Origin: Dryomyza anilis
Lineage: Eukaryota > Arthropoda > Insecta > Diptera > Dryomyzidae
Length of the DNA stretch: 64,000 bases
Direction of reading: 5' to 3'
NCBI GenBank assembly: GCA_951804985.1
Contig: OX638132.1
Coordinates: 19,263,529 to 19,327,528 of the forward strand
Below the pieces are notes generated by a model that searched no databases, was not told the origin of the DNA, and saw nothing but the letters and a program-made list of their open reading frames with translations. The position numbers were made by a program, and so were the translations under genes. Of the stretch, positions 52,359-64,000 are shown one piece after another; positions within the stretch are counted from its first letter, which is position 1; each line of letters starts with the position of its first letter.

Positions 52359-53729
52359 TTTAGCTATAACCCTTTGTAAATGATAATTTCATTAATATAT
52401 CGCTGATATTTTTTTGAGTTTAAAATTTTTGATTGAATTTATTTCTCTTACTTACCGTGATTGAGACAATAACCGTAAATTATATACAATGAGATAATGA
52501 CAGATAGACAGCAGCAAAATAACTGTTTAGCAGTGATGTATATCATGCAGTAATTACTGATGTGTATGCTCTTTTTCTATATTCATTCAAATAATGCTTC
52601 TTTGTTATATACTTAAACCGAATCAATATAGATAGATTATGCGCGTTATAGATGCTTAATATATTTATATATATATAACAGCGATTTTCTATTTTATTTA
52701 GAATCGATTATTGTTAAAAAAAATTGTGTATGCAATTTCTGTGATTAAAATGGTTATGTAATTTTAATATTTTAATAATAGTAACTACTTTTGAGTTTGA
52801 TAGATTTTGCCCACAAAATTTAACACCTTTATTGAAAACGCCATTTACTTACCTAAGCGAAAATAAAAAAAATGCTGATTATCTATATCGTACATAAATC
52901 ATTGCCGCTGTAATTGGCCACACCTACCTGTCATATACACATAACAAATAAACAACTAGCGTATTCACAGTTCCATGGTATTGGTACGACATTGTATGAA
53001 TACGACAGTACGACAATTAATCTGGGTTCACCACTTATCTGCTTGTTAAAATATTTCGTCAAATAAATGCAGCTGATTCTTAAAAATCTGTGTTTTTTGA
53101 AAATATCACAAATATTCCTCGATTTGAAAAGAAAAACAAATAAATTAACATTTCATGTGTACTATTTGTCTTCAATTTCACCATTTTTATTCATTTCACA
53201 AAATACGACACCAAAAAACATGCCTATGGGCTACTCTCAAATACAACACTTTCTCTTTTATAAGGAATGCAACAACAATATGACGTTTCTGTGTTATTGT
53301 ATACGAATACCATGCAAACGAACTGTGAATACGCTAAATATATTAAAATATGTAGCAAATCGAAGGGGGTCAGCAAAATTCTCACACGAAATACTTTTTC
53401 CCCCCATCCAATTCTTACAATATTTTACAGAGAAAATACTCACAAATTCACATACAAATTCCCATAGTACAGCTGTATTTTCTTCGTGTAGAAAATTTCA
53501 CTCGTATGAGCATATTTATTCCACACGTGAGAAATCATATTCCGCAAGGACAGAAAATTCCCATAGTCCGTATTTATCCTGCAAAACTTGCGACTGTGTG
53601 TCATATTTCTAAAAATGTATTTGAATTAAATAGTTTTATTTTTTACTTAATTTATTATTTTTATGATGATTATGAAAAATCTACATATTAATAATTCTTA
53701 TCGAATAATTTGTAATAATAGTTCCGGTT
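52359..53729. other. Spacer between EcKinase-like gene and HEXD
   Basis: AT-rich, holding the upstream region of the EcKinase-like gene and the 3' UTR of the HEXD gene. A 181-codon frame at 53067-53612 has no domain signature and no coding-like composition. Confidence 0.45.
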
Positions 53730-56700
53730 TTAATCACGTAATGCCTCCGGCTTGCCTGGTATCAGATTCAAATCAATCAATTCTCGAGCATATGGCAAGG
53801 GCCGTTGCGGCCAAACTTTACGTTGCATTAGCATGTCTCCGTTGCTCAATTGAGTTCGCAATGAAACAATTATTGGATAAATATTTTGCTCAATAAACTC
53901 TGCGATCGTATGCTAAAAATATATTAAAAATAGTTGGTGTTAATAAACATTATTAATTACATTATTTTTATAATATTTAATAACACTACTAAATCAGATT
54001 AATGCTATGGGTTTCCCTTTTTTTTTGGAATATCTACTAAGATCCCCAGCACTATATCTATTGTACTGTGGAATCTATTCCCTACGTTTTTGTGATTCAT
54101 ATCACCACGAGCGCCCATGCCCAAGACGGGATGCGATCTCGAGACCTTCAGAATGCAAGTCCTGCGCGCTACCTCTGGACTGCTGAGGCCGGGTTTCTCT
54201 TACTTAAATTCCATTTTATTCGAGTGATGTTTAACGTTTTTTGGTATTCTAATTTTTAAAAATACTTGCCTCATCGAAAGCTTCAATCATCACGTTATGT
54301 GCTTCCTTAGACATACAAGTCAATTCGTTTATGACACCCTGTGTATTCACTGTTAAATCACGTACACGTAACGGTGAACTGAAATTATGACGCACATTGT
54401 AGGACGACATCCAGGCGCTCTTGTCGTGCACGTGCCCTAAATAAGCTTGAGCTTCTATTAGCTTGTCCCAGAGACGAAGTGTATATTTGTAAATGCCACT
54501 CCCGAGATAATCGCACGACGAGAAAAGCTGACTGTGATGCGCATGTGGTTGAAGTTCAAGCCAAGCACTTCCAGAGCGACTGCAAATAGATCAGATATAT
54601 ACTCAACATATCTTTTTTTAACAAAAAAAAAATTAGTACGAGTACTTCAAAAAAATTATTAAAAATTTTAAAAACTGTGCGATCAATTTCGACAATAAAT
54701 TACCTAGACTATAGAGTATGTAGTGTATAATACATACTATTTGCTTATACAGAATCTTAATTATATTAAATTTGAATATATTTTGAATCGTGCATTAAAT
54801 AAGTGCCAAACATACCGACTATCTGTATGAAAAGCACACTGGAGCACATTCATAATTGCATTATCCTTGGGATCTGTACTAAAATAACCTTTCGAAACTG
54901 TCGATAGTGAAGTGATCAAGCTGGGAATAGCTATAGGAAGTAATTCGCACAGCACTGCAAAATGATCATAACGCTGCCAACCGGTAAGAGCCAAACCCTT
55001 AAAGCCTTTGGAAAATCTGTTGAAAAAATCAAATATCGATCAGACAAATTCATCAGTTGCTTGTAAACATTTAAAGAACCTTTCGCCCTCCTTCGCAATG
55101 ACAGCGAGCCAACGGATATTATTTTCTAGATGACGTTGTATGGGTGGTATCATGAGATTTTCTCCAAAGGCACCCTTAAATGCTGATGCTGCCCAAGCAG
55201 TTGGAAACACCTTTGCGTATATATCCCACAAATGGGGTTGAATATAATGATATATATCATTGGCATAGACCCATATCATCGGCTCAACGTATTGTCCGAC
55301 GTTAGAATGTTGTAATTCACTGAGTGTCATACCGCGCAGCATGTCATCCCAAATGACAACCTTCAAATGTGGCCACTTTGCACGCACCCAACTGGCCAAC
55401 GTTGTTACATGTGTCAGAAAAATTTCATTCTTTGTGCGCAGACGACAGTCATTGCAATTACCCATGCGATATACCTCATCACATCCTATGTGTATGTGCG
55501 TAAAACTTTTTTGTGAAGTATCCGGATGTCTAGATAAGTCATTTCCTACGCGCAAATGAAACTCAATGATTTCGGTTAACATCTCCTGCAGAAATACCAG
55601 CGACTCTTTTTTGCTGGGACATATGGATTGTGGGCTTTCTGAAACCTCGCGCATATGTTCGAAACCCTGCAATTTGAGTGCGAATTCAATGTGACCAAAC
55701 GTTTGTACCAGCGGCATAACTGAGAGACCAAGCGCAGCTGAAGTTTCTAAAAAGTCCTTTAATAAAAAAGTAAATTATATATGAATGAAATTTATGACCA
55801 TTGGAAATATACCAGAAGTTCACTGTTGTTGTATGCATTACGAGCGGCAATTGCTTGAAGTACGCCAGTGTATGGAAACATGTCTTCATATTCAATCAAC
55901 AAACCAGTTGCACCCAATGAGCGCAGAACTGGCAAAAGCATTTTTAGAAAAGAAAGCTAAAACATAGAAAGAACTGGAAATATATACTATAGTTTATTAT
56001 ACATTTATAAAAAAAAGAAATTGAAAAAAATTAAGTAATTTTGTGTATTTGTCTGTTTAAATTTTTTTTTTTATTCTAATTTTTTACATAATTAGTTTGT
56101 AGATCTTTGTGTGAATATAAAAAATCGTTTTTTGGGCTAGACACTGAACATTTTAACAAAAAGTACCACAAAACCGCACCTTGGAATCAAAATACTAAAA
56201 CTATTACGTTATAAAATTTGAAACTGAAACCAAATGATGCACCAAAACTAATTCGTATCGGTTTAAATCCTTAAAAAATATATTGAGAGAACTATTGAAT
56301 ATTAAAGGTTATATAGATACCTTTGGCGGAGCGCCCTTAAGGTCCAAGTGTATCAATCGATCTTTCGGCACATGTGGTTCGTCTGGACCAATGCCGGCAA
56401 TAAACGGCACACCCATGCGCTGTAGCTCACGTTCATACTGTGTCTGACGTTCGAAAGAAGTTAGTTCACGTTCGTAGTCCATATTGTTACCAATGTCCAT
56501 ATCTTCCGCGCCAATATAGCGCGAACGCTGTTGATTCTCCAGGATTTTTAAACGTTCCTCTTCAAACAAATAACTTTCACCAACGATTTTATTACGCTTT
56601 GCTTTCAAATCACGTTTTTGTGGATTAATGACCAGATTTCCGGTTTCACTAGGATTTAAGAATCTTACAATGGACTCTTGCTTAGTTAATTTATTAAAAG

Positions 56701-57003
56701 ATTCACTGGGATTAGTTGCAGGTACGACACTTTCAAGCTGATTATGCAGTACACGATTGGCTTGTACAATAAATCGGTGCAGTATATTTTGGTGTTTTTT
56801 ATTATTATAGACCTTTATTAAAAAAAAACGATTTAAAGAAATATACATATTATGGTTGCGCTTACCTCAAAGAAGTGCCCGCTAACATTTATTCCTTTAT
56901 TGATTCCCAAAAACGTCCACGTCCAGAGAGTTAATAAAATTAGACTGGATGTTATCAGGAAAACTGCGAGTTTTCTTCGCGTTAATAACGGGTTTAAACG
57001 CAT
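53730..57003 (-). CDS. HEXD: Hexosaminidase D-like GH20 enzyme, membrane anchored
   Basis: Glycoside hydrolase family 20 beta-N-acetylhexosaminidase of the HEXD type, expected to act on GalNAc/GlcNAc. Seven exons close in frame: 57003-56866, 56812-56321, 55956-55813, 55756-55080, 55016-54816, 54579-54270 and 53912-53730; 714 residues. Residues about 12-33 are a signal anchor ([16 protein letters not shown]) after a basic N terminus, predicting a type II protein. Residues 47-190 are a polar stalk with no domain. The catalytic part starts at [15 protein letters not shown] and continues with [35 protein letters not shown], the catalytic Asp-Glu pair in [10 protein letters not shown] (about D351/E352), [44 protein letters not shown] and the tail [20 protein letters not shown]. 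Intron 6 has a GC donor (GAG/GCAAGT). Human HEXD (about 486) lacks this long N-terminal extension. Confidence 0.93.
54100..54185 (-). mobile_element. tRNA-like SINE fragment in HEXD intron 6
   Basis: The reverse complement reads AGAGGTAGCGCGCAGGACTT followed by GGTCTCGAGATCGCATCCCG, spaced like polymerase III boxes A and B. Probably a different tRNA-derived SINE from the 46.2 kb family. Confidence 0.4.
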
Positions 57004-60000
57004 CTATATGTAAAAATTCAAATCATTTCAAACGTTTGTTTAATTTGAAAAAAATGATGTAATTTTTTTGGCACAAATATAGCACAAACCAATAACAATC
57101 ATTTCATACTCATTTTTAAGTAATATTAATATATGTTGAATTTTTTAATATAGTTTAGATGTGTGATTAATTGATAAATCAAATAATTTGATGAATCAAA
57201 TTAATTTTTAGTGCAAATATTATAATAAAAATAAGTTTAAGTTATTAGAAGAAAATTTAAATTTTTATGAAATTTTTAATTATGGATATTTAATAATATG
57301 AATTCATACAGAAAATATGCATTACAAATTTGAGTCATTATTTACAAAATGAACTTTATAATTTCAATTATTTCTAAAAAAAATATAGAATAATTTTGAA
57401 TTTTAAAATTGATTTTTTGTGCTAATTTTAATTTTTTGATTGAATATTAAAATATTAAGGACCATACGTCATTTTAAAATCTGGCCTTTAGTGAACTTAA
57501 TTTTTAATAAAAAAATAATATTGTCAACTTTAAACTTTTCTTATTTGAAGGTATTTTTGAAAACTTGTCTTATGGGAAAGTTTAATAAAGAAAAGAAGAA
57601 ATTTTTAAAGTGTAAAAAAATTACATTGTTTTATTTTTTTTCTTTTTGAAGCATACTTACGTGCGCTAATCATACAAATTGTTTGTATGAACTTACAATT
57701 CATGTAGTACGCGTTATTAAAGTAATCTAATTACAACGCGTTACTCGTTAGATATTACGAATTGCACATCTAGTTATCGTTACGACGCAAGACTATTATT
57801 TACCAACGCAAGATTTTTATTTAACAACCACGCACGAAAGTGCACGAAAGTAGTTCTCACAAAAATGAGACAAGCTAAAATAGAGGGTGGGAGCGAAAAT
57901 CCTAAAATGCCGCGAGCTCTTCTTTTTCGCAATGCGAACGAAAGGGAGAAAACACTTGAAATCAGTGATGCATTTCGCGGGCCCGCAATTACCCGCACTT
58001 CAAAAATTACCCACTCATTTCCCCAATTGAAATGTGTAACCACCTATTATTTTTTCTTTAAAAAATGACAGCAATACTCTTTTCGCACAATTTAATTTCA
58101 GTCATTAATTAAACTTAAATGAACTTATATTAAAGATATTTTTTAATTTAAGTAAATAACTTTTTTATATGAAGTAAATGTATTTTCAGAGTAAAGGAAT
58201 CCGAAATCCAAATATTTATTACTCTTGTATTTAAAAACTTTCTTTACCCTAAAAGATTTTTTCAACAGTGACAATATTTTGCCATTTAAAAAATTATATT
58301 GAAGAGTACAGTAAGAAAACGAAAGATGGTTGAAAAGTATTAGAGCCTTAAACATCATTGCAGTTGCAAATTATTCAAGTCAAATATTTGACACTTTTAG
58401 TGATATATTAATAGTTTTTCTACAAAAGCATTAATATCTGAGGAATATGTGAATATTTGCAGCAATGCTACCTATTTTTCTAGTAGTTGCAGTGAATCTG
58501 AATCTGAAAAAATATGACATTTTTCGTGATGTTCATAAGTAGAATCTCACAAATAATACAAAATATGTGAAGTTAGCAAATTATTTAAACATTTGCTGCA
58601 AATTTATTTGTATTTCCTGCGTATTGGAATTGTTAAAGCGAGTAATATTTTAATTGCAGCAACACACTGTTTTCTTAGTGTAGTTCTCACAAAATTGAAT
58701 TAATTTTAAATTTTTTTAAATTAAGTAAATATATTTTTTATATAAATATTATTTTTATATGAATCCGAAATCCAAATATTTATTACTTTTGTTTTTTTCT
58801 TAACAGTGACAATATTTTGCCATTTAAAAAATTATATTGAAGAGTTTCTCATAGAGAATAAATTTGATTGTTAAAGCAGTATTTTATTTTAATAATATTG
58901 ATTTTTACAAATATAAAAATTAGGTACAGAGTTCATTTTAACAATACAATACAAGAAAAAATACTCCATATTTTAACATGCTCTTTAATAATAGTCGTTC
59001 AGCAATTTCTTCGCTCTGAAAAAACATGTTCCGTAAAATGGAAACGAAACCAAAAAATTAAATAATTTTAATGCTCCAAATACACTGTTTTTCGAATACC
59101 AATTAATTTAATACAGAAAATATTTTTTTTCACTACCTTAAATTTATTTATTATTTCTAAAACATAAAAACATATCTAATTTTTATTTATAATTTACGTT
59201 TCATAAATAAATAACTAAAAATCTGCTAAATTTTTGTTTTATTGCTATGATAACCATATCGAAATGTTACATCTTTTTTTTTTTTGTTGGCGCTTACTTT
59301 ATAAAAAATATTTTTTCTAATTAACGTTTAAAAATATTCCCTTTTTTCTGCTAGTTTTGAAAAGGGTTATGCTAACCTAAGACGATGAAAATTGAACTAT
59401 TACATTTAAATTCGATTTCTAATGCTTTAACCGAATTACCCAATTAAAAAAAATTACCCACTTTTACCCAATTTAATATTTCCAAAATGCATTACTGCTC
59501 GAAATTTCCAATAACCTGTTAAACGACGAAAGGCAAAGGCAATCGATCGACGGAAAAAGAAATTAAAATATAAAATTGATAACGAAACAGATATACAAAA
59601 AGCACTGTGAAATGATGCGCGCATAGTGTGTATGTCTGAGCAGTCCAGCTATAGCATGCGCAAAAATTCATTTTAATTGTCAATATAGCAAGAAACAGTG
59701 TAGCATTTGCAAAAATCTATTTGAGATATAATAATCAAAATTACTCAAAGCGTAAACGCTCCTTATAAATTTTTTAATATAATGTATTGATAAAAATGTT
59801 CTATTTGTCGGAAGACATCACAGGAGTCTCATACTTACAAACGGAAGAATGTTCCATGACGCGAGAAAATGAATTTGAAAGATAACGTCATATATTCTCA
59901 AAATTCTGACTGGCCTGTGCTAAGTATCGACATTTATTTTTTCACGCGGTTTCCGAGCAACCTCTTCTATGTATATTTTTTTGACAAAATGAAGGGTGTG

Positions 60001-60980
60001 AAAATTTTCATTTTCTCATTTGTTTGAAAAGTGAACTCACTATTTTAGTTTAATAATAACTATGCTGTTAACCAAGTTGTTTTAAATGTCCATTAATATT
60101 TTAAATTAAAATTTTAAAAACAATAGAAAAACAAAAACAAGGTTTTAAGTTGTTAAAGTATGCTGCGTATTGGTAAAAAATATTAGTTTTTTTAATCATA
60201 CCCGTACCATTAAAACGGGTAATAATGGGAACAATTTTACCCAGCAGCACCAATAATGAAACACTGAAAAGAAGAAAATTCATCGAGTGCGAATGTTGTT
60301 CGTATCCGTATACGCCATTAAACGCGAGACGCACTTGTGACAGAAATCGAAAAGATTTTCAGTAGAAATTTTATGGTAAAAACTAAGTTTAATATTTTGA
60401 AATTGTTGGCAAAACAATGCATAAAGTATGTTGATTTTATTGTGCATAAAATGAAAATGTAAAAAATGCAAAGAAATATAAAATATGCGAGTGAAAATTT
60501 CCATCTATCAAAAAATAAAGTGAGGCCGAGGCGAGTTGAAGAAGTGAAAAATAAAATCAAAAAGCAGCAAGGGCAAAAGCAAATGGAAGAAATCGAATCG
60601 AAAAGAAAATCGAAACGTTGATTGTGCGATGAGAAAGACAAAGAGCAAATAAAAGATTGAAAACATTTCAATAAGAATTAAATAAAACTGTGTTATATTT
60701 AAGAATTAACAAACAACGTAAATTTAAAAAATTAAACTATGAAAACAATAATTTAAGCTAAATAAAACCGATAACAATTATTTTGAAGAAGGTAATTTTC
60801 AATAAATCCAATGTTGTTAACGTAAAGCAAGTAAAGTGATTTCACGTAATATACGACACGAGACGTAGTGGTGCGAACAACGTAATCAATGTATATTATT
60901 TATATTTGCAGTGTTTAAAATACTTGTTCAAAACGACAACAAAAATTGCAGCATACCAAAAAAAAGGAACAACTACAAAT
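57004..60980. other. Divergent spacer between HEXD and Ssdp
   Basis: Upstream region of both genes. It contains a TGTGTGATTAATTGATAAATC repeat end at 57160, MITE copy 2 (58309-58680) between two diverged direct repeats (58140-58308 and 58690-58850) and AT-rich DNA. From about 60480 purine-rich sequence (GAAAAGAAAATCGAAACG and similar) may be the 5' UTR of Ssdp. Frames of 74-117 codons on the minus strand here overlap that stretch and show no family resemblance. Confidence 0.45.
58309..58680. mobile_element. MITE copy 2, TIR CAGTAAGAAAAC
   Basis: Starts CAGTAAGAAAACGAAAGATG and ends CTGTTTTCTTAGTG, flanked by TA on both sides. It aligns throughout with 6623-7013, with several small deletions. 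Confidence 0.8.
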
Positions 60981-60988
60981 CATAGAAT

Positions 60989-63360
60989 GTAAGTAGTATA
61001 AATTTTAAACATTTTAATTCTAAAATATCTCAAATATATGAGTTTTACAAGAGATTGAATATTATAAACAAAACTACCCAACAAACCAAAGAACATAGAA
61101 TCGATAAAATTACTTTTATAATACCATATTATTTTCGATATTCTAAAAGAATACGAAAATGATAAGGTTTCGATAAAATCTATCATACCATATAAGCCAA
61201 CCTCCAATTCTCAAAAAACTTATTTTATCACGGCTTGATCAAAAGATGCTTTCTTAATTCCATGGTAAAAATCACAATTAAAATAATATTCCGAAAATCC
61301 CAAATTAAAATGATAAGCACTTAGTCTGTTAAGTTAAAATTTTAGCTAATATATTAAAACTAAAAAAAAAAATGGTTTGGAAATTTAATTCTGGAAAAAC
61401 AAACAATCATTCGATCTAATTCATTTTGCAATACGATTTGAATCGGATGTTGAAACATGCCGCACTACAATCTTTATTATATTTATTTGATCAAAAACTA
61501 GTACGACGTTTATAATAATATTATCAAACATGTTCAATAGAAACTTATAAATTTGACAATTCGGTAATATGATTAATATCTTAAATTTGATAGTGATGTT
61601 AAAATCGTCTAAATATTTTCTTATATAAAAAATAAAAAAGCCAAATAGTACCTATTAAATATAAATAATATTAAGGTAATTGTTTAGATAATTATCAAAC
61701 GTGCCTATGTCCAACATAAGCTTTTTTAGGCTAATTAAGTTTTTTACTTTTCTTGAGAAATATAAGATTTTGTGATGGCAAATTTGTTTTAATACATTTA
61801 ATATTTTATCTGTAAACAATTCAAAAATAACCAGAAATTATGATAAATTTAAAATATATAAGTTTTTATATTGGACTTAGGCTCATTTGATATTTACCCT
61901 TTGGATTTGGCCACGTATTTAAAAAATTCATATGGAATAAGGCAGATTTGAAAAAAACATAAACATTTAAGTATTTTTTCTTTAAAAACTTACATAATGG
62001 CAGGGATCATATGGCCATGTGATTGGATGAGTGGGACTTATGCAAATTTGATTTTAATGAACACATGGTCTTAGTCAATTTTGAAAAAACATGAATATTT
62101 AAGTAATTTTTATTCGAAATATATAAAGATACATACATTCAATGATAGTCAAGTATACAACATATCAGCTAACATCGATTCGAATGCGGTTTTCACTTAT
62201 GTTTTGTATCATTATAGTTCTAGTTGTTATCGATATGTATTTATTAAAGAAATTGCGCATAATACTAATATGCAACATATTAATAAATTCAACTACATCT
62301 ATTTATTTTTTAATAATTTAAACGTAATAAATTTCAAAGACAAATAATAAAGATATTATCAAATTAAAACTTAATAGTAATATATTTATCACATAAAATT
62401 GATTTATTGGTTTTAAATGGATTTAAATTAAAGAATGTTTTACACATAACTTTTAAATACATTTTATAATATGTTATTAGAATTGAATTGTGCGACTAAT
62501 ACATTGATCAATATTTTGGATTTTAAGAACCCTGAATTATCATTTAATTAAGTTGTATTTGATTTATCAACTTTTAATATTTTGAATACTCAAGTTCTGA
62601 AAAAATAGATATAATTTATTCAACATTTGCCAACATGCATTGACTGAATTTTTTTTAAATAATAATAAGAAAGTGTTGAAAATTTTGAAGAACCATGTAT
62701 TAAAGAATAAAAAAATATCACGACAAAGATTTTTATTAATCAAAAATCATCATTTATCTAAATACCGATGTTGGTTAGTTAATTACAAGTTTGATTTATC
62801 TTAATAATTATTCATTGATTAATCAGGTATATTATGAATAATTTTCCAACGGAAAAAATAATTTTTCACTCGGAACAAACTTTTATTAAATAAAATTATT
62901 TTTTTATGCAAAACAATATCCCACGGAAAAATAATTCCTTATAATACTGAATGTTTTGTTTAATCGAAAATATTGCTTAATCATTTATTCAGAAATTGGA
63001 TTAACCGCACAAACCTTAATTAGATATACATATTGAAAACAATTAAAGATAACAGATAAAGTTATTAAAGTGTTTGACATTCAAAATTCCCAAAACATCA
63101 AAAACCTATTAATTTTTCTCTTGCAATGGATTTATAACATTATATTAATTCATTAGTTAAAAAAGTTAGTACAATTTTAACTTACATAAACTTAATTAAA
63201 TTGTAAATGTTAAAAATTGCTTTACGTAAAAAAATACCGTATATAAAAACACTGTATCCGATATCCTACTTATCTCTCTTAACAACACCTTTTTAACACA
63301 TTAAACATGCCTCGCAATTCTGCCTATCCATTGTGTACTCATTTTCTCTTTTATTTTCAG
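60989..63360 (+). other. Inferred 5' UTR intron of Ssdp
   Basis: Donor AAT/GTAAGT at 60989 and acceptor CTTTTATTTTCAG ending at 63360 are strong and bracket 2.37 kb of AT-rich DNA holding one repeat (62488-63015). The exact transcription start is unknown; upstream sequence from about 60480 is compatible with 5' UTR. Confidence 0.55.
62488..63015. mobile_element. AT-rich TIR element, TGTGCGATTAAT family
   Basis: Left end TTGTGCGACTAAT and reverse complement of right end TTTGTGCGGTTAAT pair. The interior shares words with the 42.7-43.2 kb copy. No protein. It lies in the Ssdp 5' intron. Confidence 0.55.
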
Positions 63361-63921
63361 TTCTTCGTCGAGTCGAATTGTACGAAGTGGTTGATGCAAA
63401 GAAACAGCGAAAACCTATAGACGAAGAAGCTCACAGGGCAAACATGAACTAAGTTTGCATGAATAGACTTTTGATGAAAAAAATTTTGCAACGCCGACCC
63501 GTACACTGTGCATAATTGAAATACAAAAATATATCAAAATAAATACAGTGAACAAGTTGCACTCGGTGTGAGTTAAAACAGCACAGAGTAGAATATTATT
63601 TCAACATAGTTATTGCGGAAAAATGTTGGAAATCTTGGACAAACCACAACAGCAGCAGATTGTTGCGTGAGCTTTTGAGCGGCGAGCGACCGTGCGAACG
63701 CCAATTACTGACTGTGGCCCAAAAAGACTCACGTTAAGAAGAAGTAACAGAAATAGAATATAAAATAACATAACAAAAAAAAGTGGCAACGTATAACGCA
63801 GATTTAGCTGCTACGTAAAAGAGCAGAAGCAACAACACAATCCAAAATAGTCCAACACAACTGAGACAAAGCCAAGTCAAAACCCAATAATCATAACAAC
63901 ACATACAGAAACATCACAGCA
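63361..63921 (+). other. 5' UTR exon of Ssdp
   Basis: After the acceptor at 63360 comes 561 bases of CA/GA-rich leader with several short upstream frames, typical of fly regulatory genes. It ends CATCACAGCA before the ATG. Confidence 0.6.
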
Positions 63922-64000
63922 ATGTATGGCAAATCCAAAGCCTCCTCCGTGCCGTCTGACGCACAAGCACGCGAGAAGTTGGCACTCTACGTCTACGAAT
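63922..64000 (+). CDS. Ssdp: Sequence-specific single-stranded DNA-binding protein, N terminus
   Basis: The 26 complete codons, MYGKSKASSVPSDAQAREKL and onward to ALYVYE, are the start of the Ssdp/SSBP2-4 family, immediately before the LisH dimerisation motif. Ssdp binds the LIM-domain cofactor Chip/LDB and stabilises LIM-homeodomain transcription complexes, with Wnt enhanceosome roles in flies. The frame is open to the window end; everything after the first 26 residues is outside. The start is the first ATG matching the family N terminus. Confidence 0.93.
   Translation, partial: MYGKSKASSVPSDAQAREKLALYVYE

Noticed and set aside
53067..53612. 181-codon plus-strand frame
   Set aside because: No domain, biased to residues expected from AT-rich DNA, and no splice or promoter support.
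60280..60671. Minus-strand frames of 74-117 codons rich in Phe, Cys and Ser
   Set aside because: They are the complement of purine-rich sequence that is probably Ssdp 5' UTR or promoter.

Overview
This window is nuclear DNA from a dipteran insect, most likely a higher fly of the tephritid fruit-fly type. The evidence is an AT-rich sequence, GT-AG introns from 60 bp to several kb, proteins close in layout to Drosophila genes, and abundant decayed transposons. Several of these genes (Kap-alpha3, MPC2, PI4KII, Ssdp) lie on chromosome 3R in Drosophila by my recollection, so a Muller element E origin is plausible. Nothing bacterial or viral was seen.

Layout. 1-1.2 kb (+): 3' end of importin alpha (Kap-alpha3 type). 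2.3-2.7 kb (+): a compact three-exon MPC2 paralog. 5.0-10.1 kb (+): main MPC2 gene with a 3.8 kb second intron full of mobile elements and two tandem terminal exons. 11.0-11.5 kb (-): Jupiter/HN1-family microtubule-associated protein. 11.8-21 kb: a gene desert built from nested foldback, MITE, SINE and copia relics. 21.4-26.3 kb (+): Arkadia/RNF111-type SUMO-targeted RING-H2 ubiquitin ligase in seven coding exons. 31.2-33.0 kb (-): spartin. 37.2-45.0 kb (-): type II phosphatidylinositol 4-kinase in eight coding exons, with an unknown cysteine-rich single-exon gene nested in its 5 kb intron. 47.8-49.5 kb (+): CCDC174. 49.8-52.4 kb (-): ecdysteroid-kinase-like (CHK) protein in six exons. 53.7-57.0 kb (-): membrane-anchored hexosaminidase D-like GH20 enzyme in seven exons, one intron using a GC donor. 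60.9-64.0 kb (+): 5' UTR, large 5' intron and start codon of Ssdp (LisH single-stranded-DNA-binding cofactor), cut by the window end.

The genes are ordinary housekeeping and signalling loci with no operon-like logic. Exon joins were derived by hand from splice sites, reading-frame closure and recognisable protein families; every multi-exon model closes in frame. The main points of interest are the MPC2 terminal-exon duplication with patchy identity, the nested Cys-rich gene, the exact 14-bp target-site duplication around a tRNA-derived SINE, an 11-nt-repeat foldback inserted in a MITE with a paralogous empty site in the window, a hairpin carrying DRE motifs upstream of CCDC174, and a perfect GC-rich palindrome at 14.4 kb.
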